A stretch of DNA of 64,000 bases. Origin: Pelosinus fermentans (GTDB lineage Bacteria > Bacillota > Negativicutes > DSM-13327). Below, piece after piece: positions 25,920 through 34,570 of the stretch. A model generated the notes under the pieces. The model ran no database searches, was not told the origin of the DNA, and was given only the letters and a program-made list of their open reading frames with translations. Every line of letters begins with the position of its first letter. The first letter of the stretch is position 1. The DNA lies in assembly GCA_002434245.1 (NCBI GenBank), contig DJJR01000039.1, positions 69,128 to 133,127 of the forward strand. Direction: 5' to 3'. The translations under genes and the position numbers were made by a program.

Positions 25920-27298
25920 CCTTGGGAGTAGTATTTTTTATTTTCAGTGTCGATTTCACATTCTGCTTCTTGAATGGGAGTCATACGTTTGTAAACGAAT
26001 TGAGTATCAATATTGCCGCTGCAGAAATGAGGGTTATTTAAGATTTCCTGTTGAAAACTAATATTGGTTTTAATGCCAGAAATGCGGTATTCTGCCAAAG
26101 CCCTGCGCATAATTTTAATGGCATCTCCTCTGGTGCGTCCATGGGCAATGACTTTTGCAACCATGGAATCATAATGGGGCTGCACTGTCATACCGGCGCA
26201 TACACCGCTGTCTACTCGAACCCTTGGACCGCCTGCTTCGTGGTAAAAGTCAATATGACCAGGAGAAGGAATAAAACACTGTTCTGGATCTTCGGCGTTA
26301 ATGCGGCATTCAATGGCATGACCGATAAACAAAATGTCTTCTTGCTTTTTGTTTAAAGGTTCACCCGCAGCAATCCGGATTTGTCGACGAACTAAATCAA
26401 TACCTGTGACCATTTCTGTTACAGCATGTTCTACTTGAATACGAGGATTAATTTCCATGAAATAGAACTTGCCTGTTTTCACGTCCAATAAGAATTCTAC
26501 GGTTCCTACATTGGTATAATAAATGCTTTTGGCGGCGCGAATAGCCATTGCTCCAACAGTGGTACGCATTTCAGGGGTTAAGGCACTGGATGGGGATTCC
26601 TCGAGTACCTTTTGATTACGGCGCTGTATGGAACATTCCCGTTCGCCTACGTGAAGGACATTGCCATAGGTATCCGCCATGATTTGTACTTCGATGTGCC
26701 GTGCTTCAGAAATATAAGTTTCCAAGTAAAACGGGCTGCGTGTTACATCAACCTTGTTTAAGGCACTGATTAGCTCTAATTGGCTGTTGGCAACATACAT
26801 AGATTTGCCGCCGCCGCCAGATACTGGTTTTAAAATGACTGGATAGCCAATTTCACTGGCTAAATTACAGGCATGTTCATTATTGAGAATCGGTTCACTA
26901 CCTATTGTCATAGGCAGACCAGCCGCCTTCATAGCCTCACGGGCTGTATCTTTATTTCCTACCTGGCGGATGATTTCGGCACTAGGTCCGATAAAGATCA
27001 AGCCTGCTTTTGTAACTTTCTCAGCAAAATCAGCATTCTCTGACAAAAAGCCGTATCCTGGATGAATGGCTTCTGATTTTGAAGCCTTAGCGGCCATAAT
27101 GATCGCATCCATATTTAGGTAACTCTTCATTGCATCTGCAGGTCCGATATTATACGCATAGTCGGCCAGTTGGACATGTAGGGCTTCGGCATCAACATCT
27201 GAATATACAGCGACTGTTTCAATATCTAGTTCCTGACAGGCTCGAATGATTCTAACGGCAATTTCACCACGATTGGCGATGAGTATTCTTTTGAACAT
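25916..27298 (-). CDS. accC: Biotin carboxylase (acetyl-CoA carboxylase subunit type)
   Basis: The 460-residue protein carboxylates biotin on a carrier protein using ATP and bicarbonate. It starts MFKRILIANRGEIAVRIIRACQ, has HPGYGFLSENADFAE, the glycine-rich ATP-grasp loop VSGGGGKSM, ECSIQRRNQKV, FMEINPRIQVEHAVTEM, and the biotin carboxylase C-terminal region. The start at 27298 is chosen because GGGAGG lies 9 bases upstream; the open frame extends 10 codons further without support. It is alone, in opposite direction to and between uvrA and uvrC, with no carrier protein or transferase beside it, so it may serve another biotin enzyme. Confidence 0.93.
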   Translation of the reverse strand: MFKRILIANRGEIAVRIIRACQELDIETVAVYSDVDAEALHVQLADYAYNIGPADAMKSYLNMDAIIMAAKASKSEAIHPGYGFLSENADFAEKVTKAGLIFIGPSAEIIRQVGNKDTAREAMKAAGLPMTIGSEPILNNEHACNLASEIGYPVILKPVSGGGGKSMYVANSQLELISALNKVDVTRSPFYLETYISEARHIEVQIMADTYGNVLHVGERECSIQRRNQKVLEESPSSALTPEMRTTVGAMAIRAAKSIYYTNVGTVEFLLDVKTGKFYFMEINPRIQVEHAVTEMVTGIDLVRRQIRIAAGEPLNKKQEDILFIGHAIECRINAEDPEQCFIPSPGHIDFYHEAGGPRVRVDSGVCAGMTVQPHYDSMVAKVIAHGRTRGDAIKIMRRALAEYRISGIKTNISFQQEILNNPHFCSGNIDTQFVYKRMTPIQEAECEIDTENKKYYSQG

Positions 27299-27519
27299 CA
27301 ATAGCGACCTCCCATTTGCAAATATCAAGTGAAAATATTTTGAACGTTAATGGACTTAATTATAGTATATAACATTTAAGTCGACAATGAGTTTATTGCA
27401 TGTATACATTGAACCTTTAAAAAAGATTATTAGCTGGTGCTAAAAGTATGTTACAATTATCTCATACTTATAGTCTTTTGGCAATGAGATATTATTTTCC
27501 AAAGGAGTATTTTAGCAAT

Positions 27520-29322
27520 ATGAATGATGAATTAATCGAGAAGTTAAGCCATTTGCCGGATCAGCCAGGTGTTTACTTAATGAAGGATGCCCAGGAGCGT
27601 ATTATTTATGTAGGCAAAGCCGTAGTACTGAAGAACCGTGTACGTTCTTATTTTCAATCCAGTCGCAATCATTCCCCAAAAGTGCAGTCCATGGTATCGC
27701 GGATTGTCAATCTGGAATATATCGTTACAGCATCGGAAATTGAGGCTTTAATCTTAGAATGCAATTTAATTAAAAAACATCGTCCAAAGTATAATATTAG
27801 TTTGCGGGATGACAAAACCTATCCTTATATAAAGGTAACGATAAATGAAGAGTTTCCACGTTTATATGCTACCCGAAGAGTACAAAAAGATGGCGCCCGT
27901 TATTTTGGTCCCTATACCAGTGCAGGAGCGGTTCATGAAACCATCAAGTTAATGCGCAAATTATTTCCTTTGCGCAGCTGCAGAATATTAGATGCCAGAC
28001 GTCCCTGTTTAGAATATCATATTAAGCGATGCTTAGCGCCTTGTGCTGGCTTTGTAGATGCGGCAACGTATCAAGGTATGATAAAAGAAGTTTGTCTGCT
28101 GCTGGAAGGCCGCAGTGATACGGTAGTGCAAAGCCTGAAAAAGAAAATGGAGGCTGCAGCCGAGGAACTGGCCTTTGAGCAAGCAGCAAAGCTCAGAGAT
28201 CAATTGGCTGCCGTGGAAAAAGTCAGGGAAAAACAAAATATTGTTACAGGAGCAGGGGATCAGGATGCCATTGGTTTAGCTCGCTCTGCCCTAGGAACCT
28301 GCGCTCAGGTGTTTTTTATCAGAAGCGGAAAAATGGTAGGGCGGGATCATTTCTTGTTAGCAGGCAGTGACCAGGAAGAGGATGAGGCAGTTCTAGCGGC
28401 TTTTCTCAAGCAGTATTATAGCCAAAGTACATTTATTCCGAAAGAAATCTTATTGCCGATGAACATTGAAGAGCAGTCCTTATTAGGGGAATGGTTAAGC
28501 CAGTTAAAGGGCAGTCGAGTGGCTGTGGAAACACCCAAACGAGGTACGAAAAAAGATATTGTTACCATGGCAGATGGCAATGCAGCCCTGGTGCTTCAAG
28601 AGCAGGAAGGAAAGATAAAGGCGCATTCTGAGCAAACAGAAGGAGCGTTAGCTGACCTGGGAAGATACTTAGGATTAGATGGTCCGCCAGAACGCATGGA
28701 ATGTTTTGATATTTCCCATATTCAAGGATCAGAGACGGTAGCATCGATGGTGGTCTTTGAAAGTGGTATGCCAAAAAAAGAAGAGTATCGTCGTTATAAA
28801 TTGTTGACAGTAGAAGGAAAGCCAGATGATTTTAAATCCATGCAAGAGGTAGTAAGCAGACGGTATGCTCAAGGAGGGCAGCCCCCTCCTGATTTAATCA
28901 TCATTGATGGTGGTAAAGGACAATTAAGTTCTGCTTTAGAAATCATCCGCGGTGCTGGCTGGCTGCAGGTTCCTGTTATTGGTCTGGCAAAAGAATTTGA
29001 GCACATTTTTCGTGAAGGTGATAGTGAGCCTTTGATCTTGCCCCGGCATTCACAAGCTTTATATCTGATTCAACGGATTCGGGATGAAGCTCACCGCTTT
29101 GCTGTAACTTATCACCGAAAGCTCCGTTCCAAACGAAATATGGTGTCAGTTCTCGATCATGTTGCAGGGATTGGCGGGAAACGGCGTAAAGCATTATGGG
29201 ATCATTTTGGCAGCTTGACTAAAATGAAAGCAGCTACCGTTGAGGAGATGGCAGCAGTAAGCACGATGACTTTTCCGGCGGCACAAGCCGTATATAATTT
29301 TTTCCGCCAGCAAAGACATTAG
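27520..29322 (+). CDS. uvrC: Excinuclease ABC subunit C
   Basis: UvrC makes both incisions in nucleotide excision repair. From ATG 27520 the protein has 600 residues with the GIY-YIG domain (GVYLMKDAQERIIYVGKA, NRVRSYF), a UVR motif (MEAAAEELAFEQAAKLRDQL) that pairs with UvrB, the RNase H-like 3' nuclease domain (MECFDISHIQGSETVASMVVF; DLIIIDGGKGQLSSA; RDEAHRFAVTYHR), and a C-terminal helix-hairpin-helix (VAGIGGKRRKALWDHFGSL). AAAGGAG at 27501 and the family N-terminus fix the start; the frame extends upstream to 27448 without support. Confidence 0.96.
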   Translation: MNDELIEKLSHLPDQPGVYLMKDAQERIIYVGKAVVLKNRVRSYFQSSRNHSPKVQSMVSRIVNLEYIVTASEIEALILECNLIKKHRPKYNISLRDDKTYPYIKVTINEEFPRLYATRRVQKDGARYFGPYTSAGAVHETIKLMRKLFPLRSCRILDARRPCLEYHIKRCLAPCAGFVDAATYQGMIKEVCLLLEGRSDTVVQSLKKKMEAAAEELAFEQAAKLRDQLAAVEKVREKQNIVTGAGDQDAIGLARSALGTCAQVFFIRSGKMVGRDHFLLAGSDQEEDEAVLAAFLKQYYSQSTFIPKEILLPMNIEEQSLLGEWLSQLKGSRVAVETPKRGTKKDIVTMADGNAALVLQEQEGKIKAHSEQTEGALADLGRYLGLDGPPERMECFDISHIQGSETVASMVVFESGMPKKEEYRRYKLLTVEGKPDDFKSMQEVVSRRYAQGGQPPPDLIIIDGGKGQLSSALEIIRGAGWLQVPVIGLAKEFEHIFREGDSEPLILPRHSQALYLIQRIRDEAHRFAVTYHRKLRSKRNMVSVLDHVAGIGGKRRKALWDHFGSLTKMKAATVEEMAAVSTMTFPAAQAVYNFFRQQRH

Positions 29323-29403
29323 CAGCTGGGAAAAATTGTACTTTTCATTTCCTGTAAAGTTGGATAGAATGTAAGTAACATATGTTAAGGAGGACTCAAT
29401 GAT

Positions 29404-29958
29404 ATGAACAAAACAGTATGGATTGTGCTTGCTCTGGTTGCTGTGCTGGTGATAGGCGCATTCTCTGGCTATAATAGTTTAGTTGCTATGGACGAAGCAA
29501 TCAATGGCAAGTGGAGCCAGGTAGAAAATCAGCTGCAGCGTAGGGCCGATTTAATTCCGAATTTAAATGCAACTGTATCCGGATATGCCCAGCATGAACA
29601 AGCAGCTATTAAGGCAGTGGCAGATGCAAGAGCAAAACTTGCCGGAAGTCAAGGGGTTGCTGCGAAAGCAGAAGCAAATAACGAACTAGGCGGTGCACTT
29701 TCCAGATTATTGGTCATCGCAGAAAACTATCCGAACCTTAAAGCGGATCAGAATTTTAGACAGCTGGCTGATGAATTGGCTGGCACTGAAAATCGCATTG
29801 CAGTAGCACGTAAAGATTATAATGATGCAGTGCAGATATACAACTCAAAAATTCGTACGTTCCCATCCAATATCTATGCAGGAATGTTAGGCTTTGGAGC
29901 AAAAGAATACTTCAAAGCAGCAGAAGGCGCACAGCAAGTACCGCAAGTGAAGTTTTAA
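29404..29958 (+). CDS. lemA: LemA family membrane protein
   Basis: The 184-residue protein has one N-terminal membrane helix (IVLALVAVLVIGAFSGYNSLV) followed by a long helical bundle with the LemA signature QLQRRADLIPNLNATVSGYAQHE and ENRIAVARKDYNDAVQIYNSKIRTFPSNIYAGMLGF. The N-terminus is short and the helical domain is predicted outside. The biochemical role of LemA is unknown, but LemA genes regularly neighbour TPM-domain genes, as here. AAGGAGGA lies 8 bases before the ATG. A module A repeat separates it from the TPM gene. Confidence 0.94.
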   Translation: MNKTVWIVLALVAVLVIGAFSGYNSLVAMDEAINGKWSQVENQLQRRADLIPNLNATVSGYAQHEQAAIKAVADARAKLAGSQGVAAKAEANNELGGALSRLLVIAENYPNLKADQNFRQLADELAGTENRIAVARKDYNDAVQIYNSKIRTFPSNIYAGMLGFGAKEYFKAAEGAQQVPQVKF

Positions 29959-29973
29959 ATAAAAAGAGACGAT

Positions 29974-30103
29974 TTAACACAGAGGACACAGAGAACCACA
30001 GATATAAAAATCCCCTCAGCGTTCTCTGCGCCTCTGCGGTTAACATAGTCCTCTTTGTATCCTTCGTTCCGCGATAGCGGCTTTGCGTCTTCGCGTTTAA
30101 ACG
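29974..30103. repeat. Composite repeat: module A followed by module C half
   Basis: TTAACACAGAGGACACAGAG...TTCTCTGCGCCTCTGCGGTTAAC (to 30044), then GTATCCTTCGTTCCGCG...TTTGCGTCTTCGCGTTTA (to about 30100). Confidence 0.8.
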
Positions 30104-30171
30104 TTCTCTAATTTTAGAAGGAAGAGTCTAGTTTTCTTCCTATGTATTATCCGTATAAGCGAGGGAAGAAT

Positions 30172-30933
30172 ATGAAAAAGAGGCTAGCCTGGATTGTGCT
30201 TGTGGCATATCTGTTGATCGCTGCAGTAGCCTGGGCACAGCCGCAAGTACCGCCAGCTCCTACGAATAGCATTTACATTCAGGATTATGCTGGCGTAGTA
30301 AAGCCAGAAACAAAGTCCCGGATCAATAGCTTAGGAAGCCAGCTTGCTGCTAAAACAAAGGCGCAGATTGTGGTTATGACCACCAAAACACTAGAGGGAG
30401 CACCTTTGGAAGAGTATTCCTTAGAAGTTCTCAGGCAGTGGGGTGTGGGTGATAAAACCCTTAATAATGGAGTTCTTATTTTAGTAGCAGTAGACGATAA
30501 ACAGTCCCGCATTGAAGTTGGCTATGGCCTGGAAGGTGCATTGCCAGATGCTAAGACTGGGCGCATTCAAGATAATTATATGATTCCTTATTTTCAACAG
30601 GGAGAGTATGACAAAGGGATTTTAAATGGCTATCTGACGGTCGCCACGGAAGTAGCAAAAGAATATAATCTCGAACTTAAAACCGATGCAAAACCAGTAC
30701 AGCAGGCACAAGCTGCCAGTCAGGAAGGAGGGTGGAATGCACTTCCTTGGTGGGCGAAAATTGCGATTGCTGTTGGGGTTATCTTACTATTGATGATGGA
30801 TTGGCTATTTTTTGGCGGAGCCATAACCTATATGCTGTTGTCCGTTTTATCCCGACGCGGTGGCGGCGGAGGAGGCGGTGGCGGTTTTGGCGGCGGCTCT
30901 GGCGGAGGAGGCGGTTCCAGCCGCAGGTGGTAA
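30172..30933 (+). CDS. TPM-domain (YgcG-type) membrane protein
   Basis: From ATG 30172 the protein has 253 residues: a signal peptide (LAWIVLVAYLLIAAVAWAQP), an extracytoplasmic TPM domain (IYIQDYAGVVKPETKSRINS, AQIVVMTTKTLEGAPLEEYS, GVLILVAVDDKQSRIEVGYGLEG), a membrane helix (IAIAVGVILLLMMDWLFF) and a tail of nearly uninterrupted glycine ending SSRRW. This layout is the standard LemA partner. AGGGAAG before ATG sets the start; the open frame extends to 30142. The function is unknown; related TPM proteins work in membrane protein quality control, which I do not extend to this gene. Confidence 0.9.
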   Translation: MKKRLAWIVLVAYLLIAAVAWAQPQVPPAPTNSIYIQDYAGVVKPETKSRINSLGSQLAAKTKAQIVVMTTKTLEGAPLEEYSLEVLRQWGVGDKTLNNGVLILVAVDDKQSRIEVGYGLEGALPDAKTGRIQDNYMIPYFQQGEYDKGILNGYLTVATEVAKEYNLELKTDAKPVQQAQAASQEGGWNALPWWAKIAIAVGVILLLMMDWLFFGGAITYMLLSVLSRRGGGGGGGGGFGGGSGGGGGSSRRW

Positions 30934-30958
30934 ATGACACATGGATAATGGATAGTAG

Positions 30959-30986
30959 TTGCTAATTTTTATAAATATGGTAAAAT
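30959..30986 (+). promoter_or_regulatory. Probable rubredoxin promoter
   Basis: TTGCTA (30959-30964), a 16-base spacer and TAAAAT (30981-30986), 45 bases upstream of the rubredoxin start. Confidence 0.5.
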
Positions 30987-31030
30987 GATAACAGATTAAC
31001 TAAATTTACAAGAAAAAGGAGCGATTAAAT

Positions 31031-31192
31031 ATGGAAAAATGGGTTTGTGTAGTTTGTGGCTATGAATATAATGAAGAAGCTGGTGATCCAGATAGTGGCA
31101 TCGCCCCTGGTACTAAATTTGAAGATATCCCTGAAGATTGGGTCTGTCCATTGTGTGGAGTTGGCAAAGACCAATTCGAAAAACAAGCATAA
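31031..31192 (+). CDS. Rubredoxin
   Basis: This 53-residue gene is easily missed. The protein has the two iron-binding knuckles [14 protein letters not shown] and [11 protein letters not shown], plus the conserved [14 protein letters not shown] segment. Rubredoxins are small one-iron electron carriers, used in anaerobes to feed oxygen- and peroxide-reducing enzymes or other acceptors. AAAAGGAG lies 9 bases before the ATG. It has its own promoter and terminator, so it is monocistronic. Which redox partner it serves cannot be read from the context. Confidence 0.97.
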   Translation: MEKWVCVVCGYEYNEEAGDPDSGIAPGTKFEDIPEDWVCPLCGVGKDQFEKQA

Positions 31193-31210
31193 TAAAAAAA
31201 CGAATATAAT

Positions 31211-31243
31211 AAAAAACCTTCCAGCATTTCTGGGAGGTTTTTT
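31211..31243. terminator. Intrinsic terminator, potentially bidirectional
   Basis: A 14-bp stem (31211-31224 with 31230-31243) begins with an A run and ends in a T run, so it can work for rubredoxin on the plus strand and against incoming minus-strand transcription. Confidence 0.85.
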
Positions 31244-31288
31244 ATTCTAGAATTTTTAAGCTTTAGGTAAAAAAATATAAAATATAAT

Positions 31289-31388
31289 GAACCACAAAGG
31301 CGCAATGCCGCTGATGCGGCACACAAAGGAGTGCACAAAGTAAGTTATAAGTAGAACCCTTTGTGTCCTTTGCGTCTTTGTGGTTCGA
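31289..31388. repeat. Dispersed palindromic repeat, A/C-related variant
   Basis: GAACCACAAAGGCGC on the left and TTTGCGTCTTTGTGGTTCGA on the right form the arms. The centre contains a small extra palindrome, TGCCGCTGATGCGGCA. It is a diverged version in which CAGAG units are replaced by CAAAG. Confidence 0.8.
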
Positions 31389-31427
31389 TCGTTTTATAAG
31401 TTTAAAGGGATGCGTCAGAGTTTCTTT

Positions 31428-31967
31428 TTAATGTTCGATTTTAGCCAGTCTGGGGAGCCAGCCGCGTTGTAACATAAGCTGCAATAGACGATAATCCCAT
31501 TCGAGACCAGCATCCAGCATTCTGCGATACATTAATGCGACTTCTACTTGGTAAGATTGGTGCAGGGCGGCTAATAAGGCCATTTGCGCGGCTTTACCCA
31601 TAGTGCCGACAGCGATGGCAACTTCGCCATCCGTTAGATGAGCATCTGTGGGAATGTTTAAAGAGTCTTTGTGCAAAGTGCGTTGACTGAAGGACAACGT
31701 TGGGATTCGACCACCGCTTTCTTGGAGCAGATCTTCAGAATGCTCGATAATCACTTTGCTTTGTCTGTCAATTGCTTCCTTAATTAATGCTTTTAAATCA
31801 CGATCTTGGGCATGATTATAAAGAACCTCAAGGGCAGCGACATTATAGCGGCCTTGGGCAATGATTCCATATAATCCAGCTGCTTCTAAATAGTTAAGAG
31901 GTTCTTTGTCAAAAAACATGTTGAAGATACCGCGAGTTTCTGAACTTACTTTGTCTAGGATCGTCAT
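31428..31967 (-). CDS. Hypothetical protein, possibly DUF3231-like helical bundle
   Basis: The 179-residue protein is almost wholly helical, without signal peptide or membrane helix. Residues such as EHSEDLLQESGG in the middle and LMLQRGWLPRLAKIEH at the end resemble one half of DUF3231 proteins, a ferritin-like group found mainly in spore formers; I am not certain. AGGAGG lies 9 bases before the minus-strand ATG, so the start is good. It faces rubredoxin and diverges from the zinc-ribbon gene. A spore-coat or stress role would fit the group but is not shown by the sequence. Confidence 0.6.
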   Translation of the reverse strand: MTILDKVSSETRGIFNMFFDKEPLNYLEAAGLYGIIAQGRYNVAALEVLYNHAQDRDLKALIKEAIDRQSKVIIEHSEDLLQESGGRIPTLSFSQRTLHKDSLNIPTDAHLTDGEVAIAVGTMGKAAQMALLAALHQSYQVEVALMYRRMLDAGLEWDYRLLQLMLQRGWLPRLAKIEH

Positions 31968-32160
31968 GTAAATTAGCCTCCTATAGAAATTTTAGGTTAT
32001 TGTAATCAAAAATAGTATGTACAGCTTTTTTCTGCTTCATGCATACTATTAAAATATAACTCCCAATATTTATCAAAAAAAGGAAATAATATAAAAAAAT
32101 AGAGAAAATTTTATAGAAAAAACTTTACTTTTAAAAAAATAATAGTATACTTATAATAGA

Positions 32161-32253
32161 GCCCAAGTACATAGGTCTAGTGAGATTCCATTATATATCC
32201 TTCTCAAGTAGGTTTTTGGTAAGGACAGTAGTGAACCCTATACCATTTTGGGC
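32161..32253 (+). ncRNA. Possible structured leader of the zinc-ribbon gene
   Basis: The leader can fold as a closed domain: GCCCAA (32161) pairs with TTGGGC (32248-32253), enclosing a small hairpin (GGTCT/AGATT near 32173) and a second stem (TAGGTT at 32209 with AACCCTA at 32234, one bulged C). The ribosome site GAGGGGG lies 10 bases downstream of the outer stem. An upstream pair TTTACT-16-TATACT (32124, 32146) could be its promoter. No known riboswitch consensus is recognised; it may be a cold-shock-type or metal-responsive leader. Confidence 0.3.
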
Positions 32254-32279
32254 CAGAAAATTTGAGGGGGACTATTACA

Positions 32280-32588
32280 ATGGTTCAAGACAAAACTTTA
32301 GCATGCCGCGAATGTGGCGCAGAATTCGTGTTCTCAGCTTCAGAACAAGAATTCTATAACGAAAAAGGCTTCACTAACGAGCCTGGCCGTTGCCCACAAT
32401 GTCGTGCAGCTCGTAAACAAAGAAATAATGGCGGTAGCAGCTTTAACCGTGGTGGTGCTCGTCCACAACGCGAAATGCATGATGTAACCTGTGCAGCTTG
32501 CGGTGTAGAAACACAAGTACCTTTCCGTCCAAGCAGCGATCGTCCTGTATATTGCCGCGATTGCTTCAGCAAAAACAGCGGTCGTTAA
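32280..32588 (+). CDS. Zinc-ribbon protein with two CxxC pairs of motifs
   Basis: From ATG 32280 the protein has 102 residues with two zinc ribbons: CRECGAEFVFSASEQEFY...CPQC at the N-terminus and CAACGVETQVPF...YCRDCF at the C-terminus, joined by a basic, Gly/Arg-rich linker (RKQRNNGGSSFNRGGARPQRE) that suggests RNA or DNA binding. The first ribbon is of the probable zinc-binding family that often occurs with cold-shock proteins. GAGGGGG before ATG fixes the start. It is monocistronic with a strong terminator. The cellular role is unknown; RNA binding is inference from the linker. Confidence 0.85.
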   Translation: MVQDKTLACRECGAEFVFSASEQEFYNEKGFTNEPGRCPQCRAARKQRNNGGSSFNRGGARPQREMHDVTCAACGVETQVPFRPSSDRPVYCRDCFSKNSGR

Positions 32589-32608
32589 TATCCAAAATAA
32601 CAAATCAG

Positions 32609-32637
32609 CCCTTCTACAATTGTAGAAGGGTTTTTTT
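32609..32637 (+). terminator. Intrinsic terminator after the zinc-ribbon gene
   Basis: The perfect palindrome CCCTTCTACA-AT-TGTAGAAGGG (32609-32630) is followed by seven T. Confidence 0.93.
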
Positions 32638-32687
32638 ATAATATTTAAGAAAGTATAAGTTTTAGAGGTAAAAAGTAACATGAAACT

Positions 32688-32799
32688 GTCATTGCGAGCA
32701 TAGCAATCTCTTAACAAGAAGAGGATTGCTTCGCTATGCTCGCAATGACAAAAAGATACGTTCATGTTCTTCCTATTCTTCGCATCTTCGCGGTTCAAA
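32688..32799. repeat. Complete module B palindrome plus module C fragment
   Basis: GTCATTGCGAGCATAGCAAT and its complementary right arm ATGCTCGCAATGAC (ending 32749) form the most complete copy of module B. Then TTCGCATCTTCGCGGTTCAA (about 32778-32797) is the right half of module C. Together they fill the 415-base gap before mdh, whose last 150 bases hold AT-rich sequence and probably its promoter. Confidence 0.85.
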
Positions 32800-33004
32800 A
32801 GTTTTTTAAAAGGACGTACTAGCCATTTTCTTACTAATTTATTTCTTTATCTAGTTTCACAATATTGTATTATTTTTGTAATAGTATGTAATTTAATTCA
32901 CTTGAGCTCTATACAAACCTATGAGAAGAGAGTTATAATTGTTAGTAGGGTTAACACATACTAAAAGCAAAAGAATGTACAAACTTTAGGAGGATGATGT
33001 CAGG

Positions 33005-33943
33005 ATGAAAATTACAGTTGTTGGTGCTGGTAATGTAGGCGCAACCTGCGCAAACGTAATTGCACAAAGAGAATTAGCAAGCGAATTGGTATTATTGGAT
33101 ATCAAGGAAGGGGTTTCTGAAGGTAAAGCGCTGGATATGATGCAAACTGCAACCTTGCTTGGTTTTGATACTAGGGTTACTGGTAGTACCAGTGACTATA
33201 GTAAAACTGCAGATTCCGATGTAGTTGTAATCACCTCTGGTATTCCTCGCAAACCTGGTATGACGCGTGAAGACTTGATCGGCACCAATGCAGGTATTGT
33301 TAAAGGTGTAGTTGATAATATTTTAAAATATTCCCCTAAGGCTATCTTTGTAATCATTAGTAATCCAATGGATACAATGACATATCTTGCATTAAAAGCA
33401 AGCGGTCTGCCTAAAAATCGCATCATTGGTATGGGCGGTATTTTGGATAGCTCTCGCTTCAAATGTTATTTGAGCCAAGCTATGAATGTTCCTGCTACTG
33501 ATATTCACGGAGTAGTAATTGGTGGTCATGGCGATACTACAATGATTCCTTTAACTCGCTTTGCTACATATATGGGTATTCCTGCTGCTGAATTATTAGA
33601 TGCAGCAACATTGGAAAAAGTAGCTGCTGATACAATGGTTGGCGGTGCTACATTAACTGGTTTATTAGGTACTTCCGCTTGGTATGCTCCAGGTGCTGCA
33701 GGTGCTTTACTAGTTGAAGCAATCGTTCGTGATGAGAAGAAAGTATATCCATGTTGCGTGGCTTTAGACGGCGAATATGGACAAAAAGATATCTGCTTAG
33801 GCGTTCCAGTTGTAATCGGCAAAAATGGTTGGGAAAAAATTGTTGATTATAAATTGAATGCAGAAGAACAAGAAAAATTCAATAAGAGCGCTGAAGCTGT
33901 TCGTAAAATGAATGCAGTATTAGTGGATCTGAAAGTAGTATAA
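33005..33943 (+). CDS. mdh: Malate dehydrogenase (LDH-like type)
   Basis: The 312-residue NAD-dependent enzyme interconverts malate and oxaloacetate. The N-terminal GAGNVGATCA is the Rossmann loop. The substrate-specificity loop reads GIPRKPGMTREDL with arginine at the position that distinguishes malate from lactate dehydrogenase. The catalytic histidine is in IGGHGDTTMIP. AGGAGG lies before the ATG with about 9 bases. It is followed by a strong terminator, so monocistronic. A role in the reductive branch from oxaloacetate to succinate or propionate is typical for this kind of anaerobe but is inferred. Confidence 0.95.
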   Translation: MKITVVGAGNVGATCANVIAQRELASELVLLDIKEGVSEGKALDMMQTATLLGFDTRVTGSTSDYSKTADSDVVVITSGIPRKPGMTREDLIGTNAGIVKGVVDNILKYSPKAIFVIISNPMDTMTYLALKASGLPKNRIIGMGGILDSSRFKCYLSQAMNVPATDIHGVVIGGHGDTTMIPLTRFATYMGIPAAELLDAATLEKVAADTMVGGATLTGLLGTSAWYAPGAAGALLVEAIVRDEKKVYPCCVALDGEYGQKDICLGVPVVIGKNGWEKIVDYKLNAEEQEKFNKSAEAVRKMNAVLVDLKVV

Positions 33944-33971
33944 AGAGTAATTTCATATATTTTCTAAATGG

Positions 33972-34014
33972 AAAATACCTAGTGCTAGGAAATCTAGCAC
34001 TAGGTATTTTTTTT
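33972..34014 (+). terminator. Intrinsic terminator after mdh
   Basis: A perfect 17-bp stem (33972-33988 with 33994-34010) is followed by eight T (34007-34014). Confidence 0.93.
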
Positions 34015-34067
34015 ATTGGTTGCAGATTCTTAAAGGGCTCAACAGTAAATGTCTACTTGACAATATT

Positions 34068-34375
34068 GTCATTATCAAGAAAAGCCCTTTAAAAAGGGTA
34101 TAGAAAGTGCGTGGGAAAAATAATCGAACCGCAGAAACGCAGAGAACACAGAGAAAAGATAGATAGGGTTAAAAATCCCCTCAGCGTCCTCTGCGTCTCT
34201 GCGGTCAAATCGTTTTCTATTTACTCTGTTAGTCATTATCAAAAAAGCCCCTTAAAAAAGCATCAGATGTCTTTTCTGACACTCCTGTAATTTATTTTAT
34301 GGCTGTTGCGAGGAGGCGACAGCTGACGGCAATCTCTACTGCTATCTGGAGATTGCCGAGCTTCGCTCGCAAATG
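34068..34375. repeat. Composite repeat: module A element flanked by two module D copies
   Basis: GTCATTATCAAGAAAAGCCC (34068) and GTCATTATCAAAAAAGCCCC (34232) are direct repeats flanking a module A unit (34126-34206). The right D copy continues with TGTCTTTTCTGACACTCCTG...GTTGCGAGGAGGCG...CTTCGCTCGCAAATGAC, which is homologous in inverted orientation to 47802-47925. Together with the mdh terminator it explains most of the 627-base gap. The last 170 bases before the next gene are AT-rich and hold a 19-bp motif shared with 37693. Confidence 0.8.
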
Positions 34376-34570
34376 ACATAACGTCAAGCGTACTTTCTGG
34401 TGAAGGCCCTTTTAAAGTTTTGTAGATCATATAGTGGGTTTAAGGTTTTTAAAGAAGGAATTCACAAAATTATGACGAAGTCATTTAATCGTAGTAAAAA
34501 AACAACTATAATATATAACATGTAGAAAAATAATGACGAATAAAAATTAATTTAATGGAGGAAGGAGAGT

